From Nitrospira sp. CR1.1 (GTDB taxonomy: Bacteria > Nitrospirota > Nitrospiria > Nitrospirales > Nitrospiraceae), in NCBI GenBank assembly GCA_014055465.1, contig WIAF01000007.1, positions 1 to 64,000 of the forward strand: DNA of 64,000 nt, written 5' to 3'. The notes under the pieces are model-generated. The model was not told where the DNA came from and made no database searches. It saw nothing but the letters and a program-made list of their open reading frames with translations. Numbering within the stretch: position 1 is the stretch's first letter; the number at the start of each line of letters is the position of its first letter. This document shows, one piece after another, positions 8,969-19,111 of the stretch. Made by a program: the position numbers and the translations under genes.

Positions 8969-9331
8969 ATGAGCAAAATTGTTGTGGTCGATGATTCGTA
9001 CGCCGAACTGCAGTTGATCGAAGGGTATCTCAAGTCTGCCAATCATACGGTGGTGTCTTATCCGAATACCGATAAACTCGAAGACAAGTTGGCGTTGGAT
9101 AAGCCGGATCTGATCGTGCTGGACGTCGTCATGCCCGGGCGCAACGGATTCCAAGCGTGCCGCGACTTGAAGGGCGATGACCGGTTCAAAGGCATTCCGA
9201 TCGTGCTGTGCACGTCCAAGGGACAGGAAAGCGATAAGTTCTGGGGGCAGCAACAGGGCGCGAACGGGTATGTGGTGAAGCCGTTCAAGGCCGAAGAATT
9301 GGTGGCAGCCGTGAAACGGGCATTGAACTAA
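8969..9331 (+). CDS. CheY/PilH-like single-domain response regulator
   Basis: This 120-residue protein is a lone receiver domain. The acidic pair D8-D9, the phospho-acceptor D52 in LIVLDVVMPGRNG, T82 in VLCTSK and K104 in VVKPF are all in place, so it should be phosphorylated, presumably by the CheA at 11905. The AELQLIEGYL and GQESDKFWGQQQGANGYVVKPF segments resemble PilH regulators of type IV pilus chemosensory systems. An AGGGGGG site lies ahead of the ATG. The CheW gene follows after three bases. Confidence 0.88.
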   Translation: MSKIVVVDDSYAELQLIEGYLKSANHTVVSYPNTDKLEDKLALDKPDLIVLDVVMPGRNGFQACRDLKGDDRFKGIPIVLCTSKGQESDKFWGQQQGANGYVVKPFKAEELVAAVKRALN

Positions 9332-9334
9332 CTC

Positions 9335-9880
9335 ATGAGCGACGTTCCACTCATCCAGTCTCAGCCTTCCGCTGCCTCTCCGGCCCAGGGATCCTCCGGT
9401 TCATCGAGGCCTTCCGCCGCACCGACCGAAGGCGCGCTGCGCATGTGCGTGTTGACGCTGGGAGGAGAGCTCTTCGCCATCAATCTACACCATGTCAGTG
9501 AAGTGTTCGAGGTGGAATCCGTGACGGCCGTGCCCAGCATGCCCAGCTATCTGACGGGAGTGACCAACCTCCGGGGCACGGTGATTACGCTGGTTGATTT
9601 GCGCGGGAGCCTCGGCTTGTCGGTGACTACCAGGCCGCTGCCGATTGCGGTGGTGATACGTCACGGCGCCAGACAGGTAGGTGTGCTGGTCGATCACGTT
9701 CCGGAAATTCATACGGTTTCCCGCGAGCATCTGCTGCCGGCCATGCAAGCGGGTCCGGCTGGCGCGCGACCCTGTGTGTCGGCAGTCCTCCGTCTGGACC
9801 ACCGTCTGGGAGGCGTCCTGGAAGTACCGCAGGTCTTTGCGCAGGTGGACGGGGGGAGTGCCGCATGGCCGGTTGTGTAA
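9335..9880 (+). CDS. CheW-like coupling protein (PilI-like)
   Basis: CheW links receptors to the CheA kinase. After a low-complexity Ser/Pro/Ala leader of about 33 residues, the SH3-like CheW domain starts at MCVLTLGGELFAINLHHVSEVFE and contains the receptor/kinase contact region YLTGVTNLRGTVITLVDLR. The 181-residue length is slightly longer than usual because of the leader. It sits three bases after the receiver gene and before the receptor, the typical order of a pil-chp type operon. Of the three CheW-like proteins here it is closest to the standard pattern. Confidence 0.88.
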   Translation: MSDVPLIQSQPSAASPAQGSSGSSRPSAAPTEGALRMCVLTLGGELFAINLHHVSEVFEVESVTAVPSMPSYLTGVTNLRGTVITLVDLRGSLGLSVTTRPLPIAVVIRHGARQVGVLVDHVPEIHTVSREHLLPAMQAGPAGARPCVSAVLRLDHRLGGVLEVPQVFAQVDGGSAAWPVV

Positions 9881-9975
9881 GGGACAGAGTGATGGCGGTT
9901 CGTAGGCCCGCGCGACGAGGGATTGTGCGACCGGGAATCGAACGTTGAGAACGCAGTAACAAGGAGGAGCGCACC

Positions 9976-11850
9976 ATGATCGGGCAAGGCGTCACGAATC
10001 GATTCCAGGACATGAACACACGATCGAAGCTGCTGCTCAGTTTTGGCCTGGTGAGTTTCATCATCTTGATCATGGCCAGCGTCGGCGTATTCACGCTGCG
10101 CCAGCTCAGTGCCCAGTCGCAAACCGTGTACGCGGGCTACACAGTGCCGCTCGCCGATTTCGCTCAGATGGGAACGGCGCTCACCAAGCATCACCAGATC
10201 TTGCTGGACGTCGCGTCTGCCACCAAACAAAGCGACTTCGCCCAGGAGATCACGAAACTCCCCCCGTTGAAAGCCGAGATCGAGAAAGCCGTGACTAACT
10301 ATAAGAGCACCAACTTGCGGGTGTCCCGATCAGGCCGCGACGAAATAAAAGACCTCACGCTGTTTGAGCCGGCGCTCAAAAAGTATTTCCAGGAAGCGGA
10401 TGGCGCGCTCAGCGCCATGGCGGATAGCTTCGATCGCAATACCCTGTCCGCGGCACAGGCCGAGCAAATGCGGGCCCTCGGTGTCCTGGCCTTGACCGTC
10501 AACCTGACGCCTCCATTCGAAAACGCGGTGAAGCGCCACAACGAGCAGATCATCAGCATTGAAGCGGTGGCAAAGGATCTGAACGACGACGCCCAATCCC
10601 TGGCAGCCAGCGGTACCTTTATTCTCGTGGCCGGTGGTCTGGTGGCCGTGGCGCTGGGATTGTTCGTCGGATATCTCCTGGCGACCTTCCTGTCGCGAAA
10701 CATTTCGCACATTGCCAGTGTCGCCACACAGGCCGCCGGCGGCAACCTGCAGGCGCGCGCGAAAATCGGATCACACGATGAGCTCGGGCAGATGGCGACG
10801 GCGTTTAACTCCATGCTCGATCGTATTACGGCTCTCGTATCGACGGAGGAAGAGCGAGACCTGATGCAGAAGCGCCTCATGCAATTTCTCGTGCTCGTGT
10901 CGGAAGTGGGTAAAGGAGACCTGACTCGTCGAGGCGAGGTGACGGCCGACATGTTCGGAAACCTGGCCGACGGTTTTAACCTCATGATCGCGCGATTCGG
11001 ACAATTGTTGAAACAGGTGCGCGAAGCCGCCGACCGCGTGAACAAGTCGGCCGGTACGCTCCGGGATTCTGCCGGACAGATGTCCGGAACGGCCCGCACG
11101 CAGGCGGAAGAATCCGTGCGGACGCTGGGCGCGGTCGAACAGCTGGCCGCCGGTATGCGCCAGGTCGCCACCACGGCCGGAGCCTCGTCGGATTCCGCCA
11201 AGCAAGTGTTGTCCGCGACTGAACGCGGAAACGTCGCGGTGCAGGAAACGGTGCGCGATATGCAAAGCATTCGTTCCGCGGTGCAACGCATGTCCAAGCA
11301 GGTGAAGGGCCTCGGCGACCGTTCGTTGGAAATTTCCCAGATCGTGTCGACCATTCGTGATATCGCTAACCAGACGAACCTCCTCGCGCTCAACGCCGCC
11401 ATTGAGGCGGCGGGCGCCGGTGAGGCCGGTGCGCGATTCGCCGTCGTCGCCGACCAGGTCAGAAAGTTGGCGGAAAGTTCCACGCAAGCCACGCGTGAAA
11501 TTGCGGACCTCGTCAAAGTGATTCAAACGGAAACGCAGGATGCGGTTGTCGCGATGGAGCATGAAACGCAGGCCGTGGAAGCCGGATCTGCGTCGGCCCT
11601 CCGCACCGGTGACGTGTTCGCCGAAATTTCAGATATTGCGAAACGGTCTTCCGAACTGGCCCAGAATATCGCCAGCGCGGCCTCGGACCAGACCTCATCG
11701 ACTGAAAAAGTCGGTCGCGCGATTAAGGAGTTCACGGGCGGCGCCGTGGCGACGCAGAAACAAACCGATTCCACGCGACTCACGATCGAGGATATGGCCA
11801 AGCTGGCCGAAGGCCTCAACTCCTCAGTCGCGCAGTTCAAGCTGGTGTAG
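9976..11850 (+). CDS. Methyl-accepting chemotaxis protein (PilJ-like)
   Basis: This 624-residue receptor has TM1 at about 19-41, a helical periplasmic sensor of roughly 170 residues, TM2 at about 214-236, one HAMP domain, a second HAMP-like segment ([27 protein letters not shown]) and a long cytoplasmic coiled coil. The signalling tip has [19 protein letters not shown] and [16 protein letters not shown], the conserved hairpin that binds CheA and CheW. The double HAMP and the tip resemble PilJ. No C-terminal CheR-binding pentapeptide is present; the protein ends QFKLV. An AAGGAGG site precedes the ATG. It lies directly before cheA. Confidence 0.92.
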   Translation: MIGQGVTNRFQDMNTRSKLLLSFGLVSFIILIMASVGVFTLRQLSAQSQTVYAGYTVPLADFAQMGTALTKHHQILLDVASATKQSDFAQEITKLPPLKAEIEKAVTNYKSTNLRVSRSGRDEIKDLTLFEPALKKYFQEADGALSAMADSFDRNTLSAAQAEQMRALGVLALTVNLTPPFENAVKRHNEQIISIEAVAKDLNDDAQSLAASGTFILVAGGLVAVALGLFVGYLLATFLSRNISHIASVATQAAGGNLQARAKIGSHDELGQMATAFNSMLDRITALVSTEEERDLMQKRLMQFLVLVSEVGKGDLTRRGEVTADMFGNLADGFNLMIARFGQLLKQVREAADRVNKSAGTLRDSAGQMSGTARTQAEESVRTLGAVEQLAAGMRQVATTAGASSDSAKQVLSATERGNVAVQETVRDMQSIRSAVQRMSKQVKGLGDRSLEISQIVSTIRDIANQTNLLALNAAIEAAGAGEAGARFAVVADQVRKLAESSTQATREIADLVKVIQTETQDAVVAMEHETQAVEAGSASALRTGDVFAEISDIAKRSSELAQNIASAASDQTSSTEKVGRAIKEFTGGAVATQKQTDSTRLTIEDMAKLAEGLNSSVAQFKLV

Positions 11851-11904
11851 CCGAATTCCAGGAGAGCGGTGACCATTCCCCCGCTCGGATTATGAAGCAG
11901 GGCC

Positions 11905-14900
11905 ATGAGCGCTGATTTTGATCGCGACCAGCTACTGGACATTTTCGTGGCCGAAGCCGGTGACGATATGGAACGGTTCTGGAAGGCATTACACCTGGAA
12001 GGGAAGGCGCGTCCCGAACCGGCCGACGTGGCCGACTTCCACGCCATCGGCCATAAATTAAAAGGCGCGGCGCTGTTGTACGGTTTTCCGGGTCTGGGCC
12101 AACTTGGCGCGTTACTCGAGGAGACGCTTGAACATGTGCAGGAGATATCTCCGGAGCAATGGCCGGTCGCCTTTGATGTGATCCGGGACATCGTCGCATC
12201 CTTCCGCCATCAGGTGGCGCGGATTGGGCGCGGGGAAGGCGAAGATGCCTCTCTCGTGGACGGGTTCGTTCAACGGTGCGCGCAATTCCTGCCGGCAGCG
12301 TCTCCAGAGACCGGGTCAACACAGTCCCCGAACACATCGACGGAGCCGCCTGACGAATACCTTCTGCCCGTGATGGATGAAGAAGTCCTTTCGTACTTTG
12401 CTCCTGAAGCCGAAGACTATCTCAATACGATTCACACGCTCCTCCAGCGTTTGGACATCGACGTGTCGGATGTGGAGACCATTCATCAACTGTATCGTGT
12501 CGCCCATACACTCAAGGGTTCAGCTTATACGGTCGGATTTCAGGTCGTGGGTGATGTGGCCTTGCCCATCGAAAACTGTCTGATAGCGGTTCGCGAAGGC
12601 ACGGCCGTCATCACGCCTCAGTGGATCGCCACGATCCGGCATGCGGTGGACGTGATGCGTTCGCTGATGGCTCGAGACGCGCAGCAGTTGGCTCGGCTGC
12701 GGCAGGACGTGCCCTGCATTATGACCATGCTTCGTGAACTGGAGCATGGCATCTCCCAAGCCGAAGATTCCGCTACGGCGTCCGTGCCGGACACACGCGC
12801 CTCCGTTCGGGAAGTGGCTCCTCCTGCGGTCGTGGCGGCTGAGCCGATTGCCCAGGCGGCCGAGCACAATCACTCCCTCCAATTGTCGGAAGCCTATTTG
12901 ATTCCTCAGTTGGATGCCGAAGTCATTTCCTATTTCGCTCCCGAGGCACAGGAGTACCTGGACAATCTTGAGACTGACTTGTTGCGAGTCGATAAGGATG
13001 CGGCCAACCCGGATATCATCCATCAATTGTTTCGCACAGCTCATACGTTAAAGGGGTCGGCCTATACCGTCGGGTTCCAATCCATCGGCGATCTGACGCA
13101 CCATATCGAAGATTTCATGGGCGCGGTGCGTGAAGGCCGTGTGACGTTTCTCCTCGGTCATACGGATGTGCTCTTGCGCGCAATAGACGTCATTCGCGCT
13201 CTGATGCGGCGCGACCCGTCAGTATTCAGCCGGACGAGACAGCGGTTCGCAGCGTCGCTCCAGGAATTGAAAGGGTTGGGAGAAGCCTCGCCGACAGGGG
13301 GCATGGACTCTGCCGTTCCATCCGTGCCTGAAGCGGTCGTTCCCTCCGATTTGAATGAAGCCGAGACTGCGGAGTCGATCAATGCCGGCGAAGGAAAATC
13401 CGGAGAAGAGCGGGAGGTGATCCGGGTCAGCCGTGATCGCTTGGAACGTCTGCTCAACCTGGTCGGCGAATTGGTCATCGATCGCGGGCGTCTCGAACAG
13501 CGGTTACGCACGCTGGAACAGCTGGCCACCCAGGTGTTGGCCAATAAAAATCGCCTGACTGATGCGGTGCGGACATTTGAAGACAAGCATACCTTCTCCT
13601 TTCAGCCCTCTCCCCTGTCCCAGGGGGAATCAGCGCCTCAGGCGTTTCCCGGTGTCAGCGACTTCGGCAGTCTGGAATTCGATAAGTACGATGACTTCAA
13701 TATTCTGGCCCGCCGGATCAGCGAGGTGACCGCGGACATCAGCGAATCTATGTCGCAGTTGTCCGGATCGATCCGCCGCGCCCAGGACGATATGGGATCG
13801 TTGCAACAGTTGACGCTCGGCATGCGCGATGAAATTGCCCGCGCGCGCATGGTGCCGATCGGCACTCCGTTTACCCGGTTCCGTCGTGCGGCTCGCGAAA
13901 TGGCCAGGGCCACAGGGAAAGAGGTGAATCTGGTCACCTCCGGAGAACATACAGAAATCGATACCGGCGTGGTCGAGCGTTTGGTGGACCCGCTGGTGCA
14001 TTTGGTCAGGAATGCCGTCTATCACGGCATCGAGCCGGCGTCGGTCCGCCGGGTTCAAGGCAAGCCGGAGGCAGGTACCGTGTACCTGCACGCTGCGCAT
14101 CGGGGCAACTCGGTGCTGATCGAAGTCGAAGACGACGGCGCGGGGCTCGACATCGCAAAGATCAAAGCGAAGGCGGTCAAGCTGGGACTTGTCAGGCAGG
14201 ATGTCGCTGAAACCCTTCCCGAGAGCGAAGTCATCAAGTTCATCTTCCTGCCCGGATTCTCTACCGCTGATGCCATCGGTGAGCAAGCGGGACGCGGAGT
14301 CGGCATGGATGTGGTCAAGCGCGTCATTGAAACGATGAATGGCCATATCGAGGTGGAATCGGTGCGCGGGCAGGGCACCAAGTTTACGATGCATTTGCCC
14401 CTCACCCTGTTGATCGCAACCGCTTTGCTTGTGCGGGTCGGAAAAGAACGGTATGCGATCCCTCTCCCGAGTGTGCGCGAAGTCACGATGTCGACCGCGT
14501 CGACGATTCAGCATATGGGCGATCGTCGCGTTGTGCAGATCGGCGACGAAGCCATCGAAATCTATCCGCTCGGAAGCCTCATTCGACGCGAGGCTGGGAT
14601 GACGGATGACGCCTCCCCCGTGGTGATCGTGCGAACGTCAACCGGCGCACTTGGCTGCGCGGTGGACGAATTGCTGGGCCGGCAGGAAATTGTCATTAAG
14701 TCGCTGGGCGGACTGAAGCCGTATGAGCGGTCCGTGTTCGGTGGGGCCACGATCGATCCCGAGGGACGTGTGGTGTTGGTGCTGGATGTCAGTCGCCTGA
14801 CCACGCGCGAGTATTATGAGAGCGTGTCGATTGCGCAGGCTCCCGCCGTGCCGTCGAACGAGGACGCGACAGGGAACCGTGATGCGAGACAGGATTCCCG

Positions 14901-15288
14901 CTCGCCGTTACCCCTCTTGTTGATCGACGACTCCCTCAGCATCAGAAAGTTCGTGGGCCGCATGCTCGAAGCTGCGGGGTATATCGTGGAAACAGCGACG
15001 GACGGCGAAGAGGGGTGTCGCAAGGCGATGGTGCAAGCCTACCAACTGATTATCACCGATCTCGAAATGCCCAAGTTGAACGGCTACGAAGTCATTCAAG
15101 CCCTTCGGGCAAGACCCCAGACTCATGCGACCCCGATCCTCGTGATGACGACGCGGGCGGGCGAGAAGCATCGTCAAATGGCCGTCAGTGTCGGCGCATC
15201 CGGCTACATTGCCAAACCGGTCGAGGAACGGGCGTTGATTCAGGAAGTGCGCAAATGGACCGCTCCCGGAGCGCGGGCTGAAATATAA
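11905..15288 (+). CDS. cheA: ChpA-like hybrid CheA histidine kinase with three Hpt domains and a receiver
   Basis: The 1127-residue kinase begins with three Hpt domains whose phospho-accepting histidines are H50 (GHKLKGAA), H201 and H380 (both AHTLKGSAYTVGF). Hpt2 and Hpt3 are near copies, pointing to a tandem duplication. Then follow the dimerisation segment (SRDRLERLLNLVGELVIDRG), the ATP-binding domain with HLVRNAVYHGIE, DDGAGLD and GRGVGMDVVK, a CheW-like domain and a C-terminal receiver with acceptor Asp in LIITDLEMPKLNG and Lys in YIAKPV. The layout is like ChpA of type IV pilus systems but shorter. It should phosphorylate its own receiver and the two stand-alone receivers nearby. Confidence 0.94.
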   Translation: MSADFDRDQLLDIFVAEAGDDMERFWKALHLEGKARPEPADVADFHAIGHKLKGAALLYGFPGLGQLGALLEETLEHVQEISPEQWPVAFDVIRDIVASFRHQVARIGRGEGEDASLVDGFVQRCAQFLPAASPETGSTQSPNTSTEPPDEYLLPVMDEEVLSYFAPEAEDYLNTIHTLLQRLDIDVSDVETIHQLYRVAHTLKGSAYTVGFQVVGDVALPIENCLIAVREGTAVITPQWIATIRHAVDVMRSLMARDAQQLARLRQDVPCIMTMLRELEHGISQAEDSATASVPDTRASVREVAPPAVVAAEPIAQAAEHNHSLQLSEAYLIPQLDAEVISYFAPEAQEYLDNLETDLLRVDKDAANPDIIHQLFRTAHTLKGSAYTVGFQSIGDLTHHIEDFMGAVREGRVTFLLGHTDVLLRAIDVIRALMRRDPSVFSRTRQRFAASLQELKGLGEASPTGGMDSAVPSVPEAVVPSDLNEAETAESINAGEGKSGEEREVIRVSRDRLERLLNLVGELVIDRGRLEQRLRTLEQLATQVLANKNRLTDAVRTFEDKHTFSFQPSPLSQGESAPQAFPGVSDFGSLEFDKYDDFNILARRISEVTADISESMSQLSGSIRRAQDDMGSLQQLTLGMRDEIARARMVPIGTPFTRFRRAAREMARATGKEVNLVTSGEHTEIDTGVVERLVDPLVHLVRNAVYHGIEPASVRRVQGKPEAGTVYLHAAHRGNSVLIEVEDDGAGLDIAKIKAKAVKLGLVRQDVAETLPESEVIKFIFLPGFSTADAIGEQAGRGVGMDVVKRVIETMNGHIEVESVRGQGTKFTMHLPLTLLIATALLVRVGKERYAIPLPSVREVTMSTASTIQHMGDRRVVQIGDEAIEIYPLGSLIRREAGMTDDASPVVIVRTSTGALGCAVDELLGRQEIVIKSLGGLKPYERSVFGGATIDPEGRVVLVLDVSRLTTREYYESVSIAQAPAVPSNEDATGNRDARQDSRSPLPLLLIDDSLSIRKFVGRMLEAAGYIVETATDGEEGCRKAMVQAYQLIITDLEMPKLNGYEVIQALRARPQTHATPILVMTTRAGEKHRQMAVSVGASGYIAKPVEERALIQEVRKWTAPGARAEI

Positions 15289-15335
15289 GAAGGTTTTGCC
15301 GACTCCTGCCGTTGCTGGCAGAATGAAGGACGTCT

Positions 15336-15908
15336 ATGGGTCTTCGCGGACAACGGGCAGTCACCATATCGGGCGGGCACGCTGTCAGGTTTCTTGTCAC
15401 GCTGATCGGTCGCTCCTCCGTTGCACTTCCCGCGCAGTGGGTTCGCGGCATCGTAACGCCTGCCTCGGCCGGCCCTGACGGGCTCATCACATGGGCGGGC
15501 GTGCCCTACAACCGAACTGATTTGGCCGCTCGACTCAAGATCGTCTCCCAAGGTCTTTCCCTCGATACCAGGTTCATTTTGTATGGCAATGAAGAACAGT
15601 CGCGGTCATTCGCGGTGGATAAAGTGGTCGGGCTGCTGGACGTCGAGCGGGAGCTGATCCATCCGTTACCCCCTCAGTTCCGGGGCCAGGAACGAGAGCG
15701 ATGGCTGGGATTTTTTGTCGACACGTCGTCCGTCGCGCTGATTGCCAATCCCTTTTGGGCGCTGGAGCTTCCCCTCAGGCCGCAGGCGTTGGAGATCTTT
15801 GCGATCCGCTTTTTGGAGCGCAAGCCGGGAGAAAGGGAGTCACGACTTCATCTGCCGGCGGCTGCCACGGATGAGGCGGTGTCGATGTCAACGGGCCAAG
15901 TGAGCTAA
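15336..15908 (+). CDS. Divergent CheW-like domain protein
   Basis: This 190-residue protein has the strand pattern of a CheW domain: RFLVTLIGRSSVALPAQWVRGIV at the start, a middle segment with WAGVPYNRTDLAARL in the place of the usual NLRG...VVDLR region, and RSFAVDKVVGLLDVERELIHPLPP like the second CheW lobe. The kinase/receptor contact motif is poorly kept, so it may be a specialised adaptor. It starts 47 bases after cheA and precedes another CheW-like gene by 15 bases. The assignment rests on fold-level pattern and context. Confidence 0.65.
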   Translation: MGLRGQRAVTISGGHAVRFLVTLIGRSSVALPAQWVRGIVTPASAGPDGLITWAGVPYNRTDLAARLKIVSQGLSLDTRFILYGNEEQSRSFAVDKVVGLLDVERELIHPLPPQFRGQERERWLGFFVDTSSVALIANPFWALELPLRPQALEIFAIRFLERKPGERESRLHLPAAATDEAVSMSTGQVS

Positions 15909-15923
15909 TTCTCAAAGGTCATC

Positions 15924-16400
15924 ATGCTACGAGCTCAGTTACGCAGGCAGTCACACGAGACGGGACGAGGCACGACCCACGCGCGGGTGGAAAATCTGGT
16001 GGTGTTTTCAGTCGCCGGGCAACGGTTGGCTGCCAGGACTGAAGAGATCGGCGGGGTGTTGCCCTGGCCTGGCGCCACGCCGGTTCCCAGTGATACGCCA
16101 TTTGTGACGTCGTTGGTCCGCTATGAGGAGTCGTGTCTTCCGGTGTTTGATCTTGCGGCCAAATTCGATCGTACGGTGCGCGAAGAGGAATCGCTGTGTC
16201 TGATCGTCAAACATGTTGATGGTCCTCTCGCAATCTGCATCGACTCACAGGTGCCATCACTGCACGTGGTGCCGCGCTCAGAGATACGGTATCAAAGCGG
16301 CCTCGATCCAGACATGGCCGGATCGTGCGTCGCAGGCGACGAACAGCTGCCTCTTATCAACCTGGCAACCTTAGGGGTCGCATCAAGGCGTTCAGCCTGA
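15924..16400 (+). CDS. Divergent CheW-like domain protein
   Basis: After a basic leader of about 25 residues, the 158-residue protein shows a CheW-like pattern: NLVVFSVAGQRLAARTEEIGGVLPW, then FVTSLVRYEESCLPVFDLAAKF in the usual contact region, and LCLIVKHVDGPLAICIDSQVPSLHVV. It lies between the other divergent CheW-like gene and the receiver/coiled-coil gene. Together with the protein at 9335 it gives the cluster three separate CheW-type adaptors plus the one inside CheA. The exact partner is unknown. Confidence 0.68.
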   Translation: MLRAQLRRQSHETGRGTTHARVENLVVFSVAGQRLAARTEEIGGVLPWPGATPVPSDTPFVTSLVRYEESCLPVFDLAAKFDRTVREEESLCLIVKHVDGPLAICIDSQVPSLHVVPRSEIRYQSGLDPDMAGSCVAGDEQLPLINLATLGVASRRSA

Positions 16401-16428
16401 TGCATCCGATAGCGAGTAGGGGAATGAC

Positions 16429-17913
16429 ATGCCAAAGATTTTGATTGCCGATGACAGCATTGCGGTTCGCAAGGTGGCTGAACGACTTTTGACTGAGGCC
16501 GGAATGGGTGTCACGCTCGCGGCGAACGGATCGGAAGCTCTGGCGATGTTGGCAAAGGACCGTCCGGATCTGATCGTCTCCGACGTCATCATGCCCGACA
16601 AGAGCGGCTACGAAGTCTGCGCATTCATCCGCGGGCAGGCCAATCTGGCCGATCTTCCCGTGCTGCTGATCAGCGGTATTGTCAACGATGAAGTATCCAG
16701 ACAGGCCGAAACCTGCAAGGCCGATGGCGTGCTGAAAAAGCCGTTTCAGGGATCCTCCCTGAAGGATCGCGTGCTGGATTTGCTCACCAAGCGTCCGCAC
16801 AAACCTGCGCCGGTTTCGGAACCGATTCATATCCCGATGGCAGAACCGCCGGTCATAGCGGAAGTCGCGCCTGCGCCGGTCTCGCCCATGCAGGAAGAGC
16901 TCTCCCCCGGTCCATCGGCACAGCCGGAGTGCAAGCAACCGGTTGAACCCGTTGCGATGGCTATGGACCTGCCATCGGCGGCGTCGGCGGAGCAGGTGAG
17001 GAATCAGGCAGGTCCCGCTGAGGTCATTCCCTCCAATCGGGCCAATGAGCCGAGTCCTCTGGTGCAGGCGGACAATCAATACCAGTCGATTCTGGCCGAA
17101 CGGGATGCCAGGATCACCGAACTTGAGGAGCAGCTGGGATCTGAACGCAGGCACAGCCAGGGCGAGCGTCAACAGAATCAGTTGATGATGTCGGAACAAC
17201 GCGAGCAGATCGCTGAATTATCTTCGCGAACGCAGGCGCTTGAAAGCCACCTTTCAGAAGAGCGCGCCCACCGGGATTCGATGACCCGACAGTTGGAAGA
17301 CCTGTCGAGGCAGGCGCACCGGCTGAACGAGGTCGAAGCCGCCTTGCTCGAAGAGCGGCACCGTGCCGAGCAGCTGGCGCAGCAGGTCTCCGAGGGCGCT
17401 CGTCTGGGGGCGCGTATTGTGGAATTGGAGGCCCATCTCGAAGCTGAGCGGGAGGCGGCCAACCAACTGGTCAGCCAGATTACCAACCTCGAGCATGTCG
17501 AAGGCCGCATGAAGGAACTCGAGCGAGTCCTGGCGCGCGAGAGGGAGGAGGCAATGGCTCTGCGGAACGAACGCGCGCAATTGGAAAAAAGTGCGGCCAT
17601 GGTGCCGGCACTGGAAGAGGCGGGCGAGAAGGTTCGCGCTCAGGTTGCCGAACTCGATGCGACTCTCACGGCTGAGCGTGACGCCGCGGCTGCCCTTCTG
17701 GCGCAATACAAGCAGATGGAAGAGAAAGCTGAACGTGGGCAGGAATTAGAGCAGGAGCTGAGCGCCGAACGGGACCACTCCATGCAGCTGACCAAACGGG
17801 TGGCTGATGCCGAGTTGATGGCCGAACAGTCGACGCGACGATTCGAAGACCTGGCGAGGAAGCTGGGTGAAATCGCGGGACTCGCCTCCCAACTTGGGAA
17901 CGCAAAACGCTAA
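16429..17913 (+). CDS. Response regulator receiver fused to a long coiled coil
   Basis: Residues 1-120 form a receiver with D8-D9, acceptor D52 (LIVSDVIMPDKSG), S82 and K104 (LKKPF). A Pro/Glu-rich linker spans about 121-200. From about 210 to 490 the sequence is an almost unbroken Glu/Arg/Leu coiled coil with repeated LEEQL, LEEERHRAEQL and LEAEREAA heptads. There is no DNA-binding, enzymatic or other known output domain. The coil may dimerise, form a scaffold or place the signalling complex in the cell; that is inference. A PilG-like role for the receiver is plausible from its position behind cheA. Confidence 0.82.
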   Translation: MPKILIADDSIAVRKVAERLLTEAGMGVTLAANGSEALAMLAKDRPDLIVSDVIMPDKSGYEVCAFIRGQANLADLPVLLISGIVNDEVSRQAETCKADGVLKKPFQGSSLKDRVLDLLTKRPHKPAPVSEPIHIPMAEPPVIAEVAPAPVSPMQEELSPGPSAQPECKQPVEPVAMAMDLPSAASAEQVRNQAGPAEVIPSNRANEPSPLVQADNQYQSILAERDARITELEEQLGSERRHSQGERQQNQLMMSEQREQIAELSSRTQALESHLSEERAHRDSMTRQLEDLSRQAHRLNEVEAALLEERHRAEQLAQQVSEGARLGARIVELEAHLEAEREAANQLVSQITNLEHVEGRMKELERVLAREREEAMALRNERAQLEKSAAMVPALEEAGEKVRAQVAELDATLTAERDAAAALLAQYKQMEEKAERGQELEQELSAERDHSMQLTKRVADAELMAEQSTRRFEDLARKLGEIAGLASQLGNAKR

Positions 17914-17931
17914 AAGGCCGCCACTCGTCCG

Positions 17932-18918
17932 ATGTCGGTCGAGTGCATGTGCCATGGGCAGGATGCCGCTGTGTCGACGGAATCAGAGCAAACCCAGGAC
18001 GATTTTCAGAAAGAACTCATCGAGCTGTTCGGGCAGGAGGCGCAGGAGTGGCTCGTCCAGATCCACGCGGCCCTGGTTGAACTCGAGAGCCTGCCGGATT
18101 CGGACCGGCACTCCCAATTGATCGATGCGGTCGTGCGAGGCATTACCAGTCTTGGCGGCTCCGCGGCCACGGTGAGCCTGCCCGATGTCGAACGCGCCAC
18201 GTTTGCACTCCTTCCGTTCATCGAGACGATCAAAGACCGGACCACGGCGACGAAACAGGACTTCAACACGATCCGGGAACTTTTTCGTATCGTCATCGAG
18301 TCTGTCAGGGTGGATACTGGAATCACGCTCGACCTCTTGCCAACGCAGGAAGCGGCGCCGGCGCCGGAAACGGTTCTTGATTTTCTCACCCTGTTGAATG
18401 CACTGCACCAGCTGCAGGATGAACTGGTGGCGCAGGTGGGCATGGCCCGCAGTCTCATTCCGGTAGTTATGCAACGGTTGGAGCATGAGGCGAGGCAAGG
18501 CGCCGGCCAGATCCAGGCCGCGAAGTTTCAGGAACTTCTGGTGACGATTCAGAGCACGGACGCTCAATATCTGGGCTCGCTGCGACAGGACTTGCCCGGC
18601 GTTGCGCTGCATCTGAGCCGGCTCCGAGCCGGCGGACTTGCGATCCTTGCCTCCGACGCCGGATTCGACGCCCCGATGCAGATGGTTGCACGCCTCCAGG
18701 ATATCGCCAAACAGACCCATGCCACGCCGCTCGTGACGTTCCTGACCGGCCTTCAGAATTTTCTCACCCTGGTCGTCCAGCGCCGCATTGACGTTGCGGC
18801 TCATCGGCTCCAATCGGTCGAGACGCGCATCCTGGCGGTTGCCAGCATGGTCGAAGAGTGGATTGCGGACGGACAAAAAGAGTTGGAGATGATGAGCCGG
18901 CTCGCCCCATCGGCCTGA
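17932..18918 (+). CDS. Pseudo-Hpt domain protein of the chemosensory cluster
   Basis: Residues about 24-105 match the Hpt pattern of the neighbouring CheA: the helix FGQEAQEWLVQIHAALVELE corresponds to the FAPEAEDYL helix, and GITSLGGSAATVSLPDVE corresponds to AHTLKGSAYTVGF. The phospho-accepting His is replaced by T72 and the conserved Lys by G75, so it cannot act as a normal phosphotransfer domain. The remaining 220 residues are helical and match no family I recognise. The ATG at 17932 is the best start, although its ribosome site is weak. The same kind of domain recurs in the HD-GYP protein downstream. I infer a docking or decoy role. Confidence 0.7.
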   Translation: MSVECMCHGQDAAVSTESEQTQDDFQKELIELFGQEAQEWLVQIHAALVELESLPDSDRHSQLIDAVVRGITSLGGSAATVSLPDVERATFALLPFIETIKDRTTATKQDFNTIRELFRIVIESVRVDTGITLDLLPTQEAAPAPETVLDFLTLLNALHQLQDELVAQVGMARSLIPVVMQRLEHEARQGAGQIQAAKFQELLVTIQSTDAQYLGSLRQDLPGVALHLSRLRAGGLAILASDAGFDAPMQMVARLQDIAKQTHATPLVTFLTGLQNFLTLVVQRRIDVAAHRLQSVETRILAVASMVEEWIADGQKELEMMSRLAPSA

Positions 18919-19111
18919 GGCCGTCCACCACGCCGACCGGCAGGCCGGTGCAGACCTTCACAGACCCCCGGTCGAATCATGGATGGCGCTCGCCTCTGCG
19001 CGACGTCGCAATGACCATGAATTCAGAGGAGTATGACCGGAGCGATCGCTGATCCCGACGTCGGGATACGTCCACAGACTCGCCGGACAATGGGGGCTGA
19101 AGAGAACGGGA

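Noticed and set aside
10299-11516. A 405-codon open frame on the minus strand opposite the receptor gene
   Set aside because: The plus strand encodes the conserved receptor hairpin; the reverse frame is rich in Ser/Arg/Cys with no motif.
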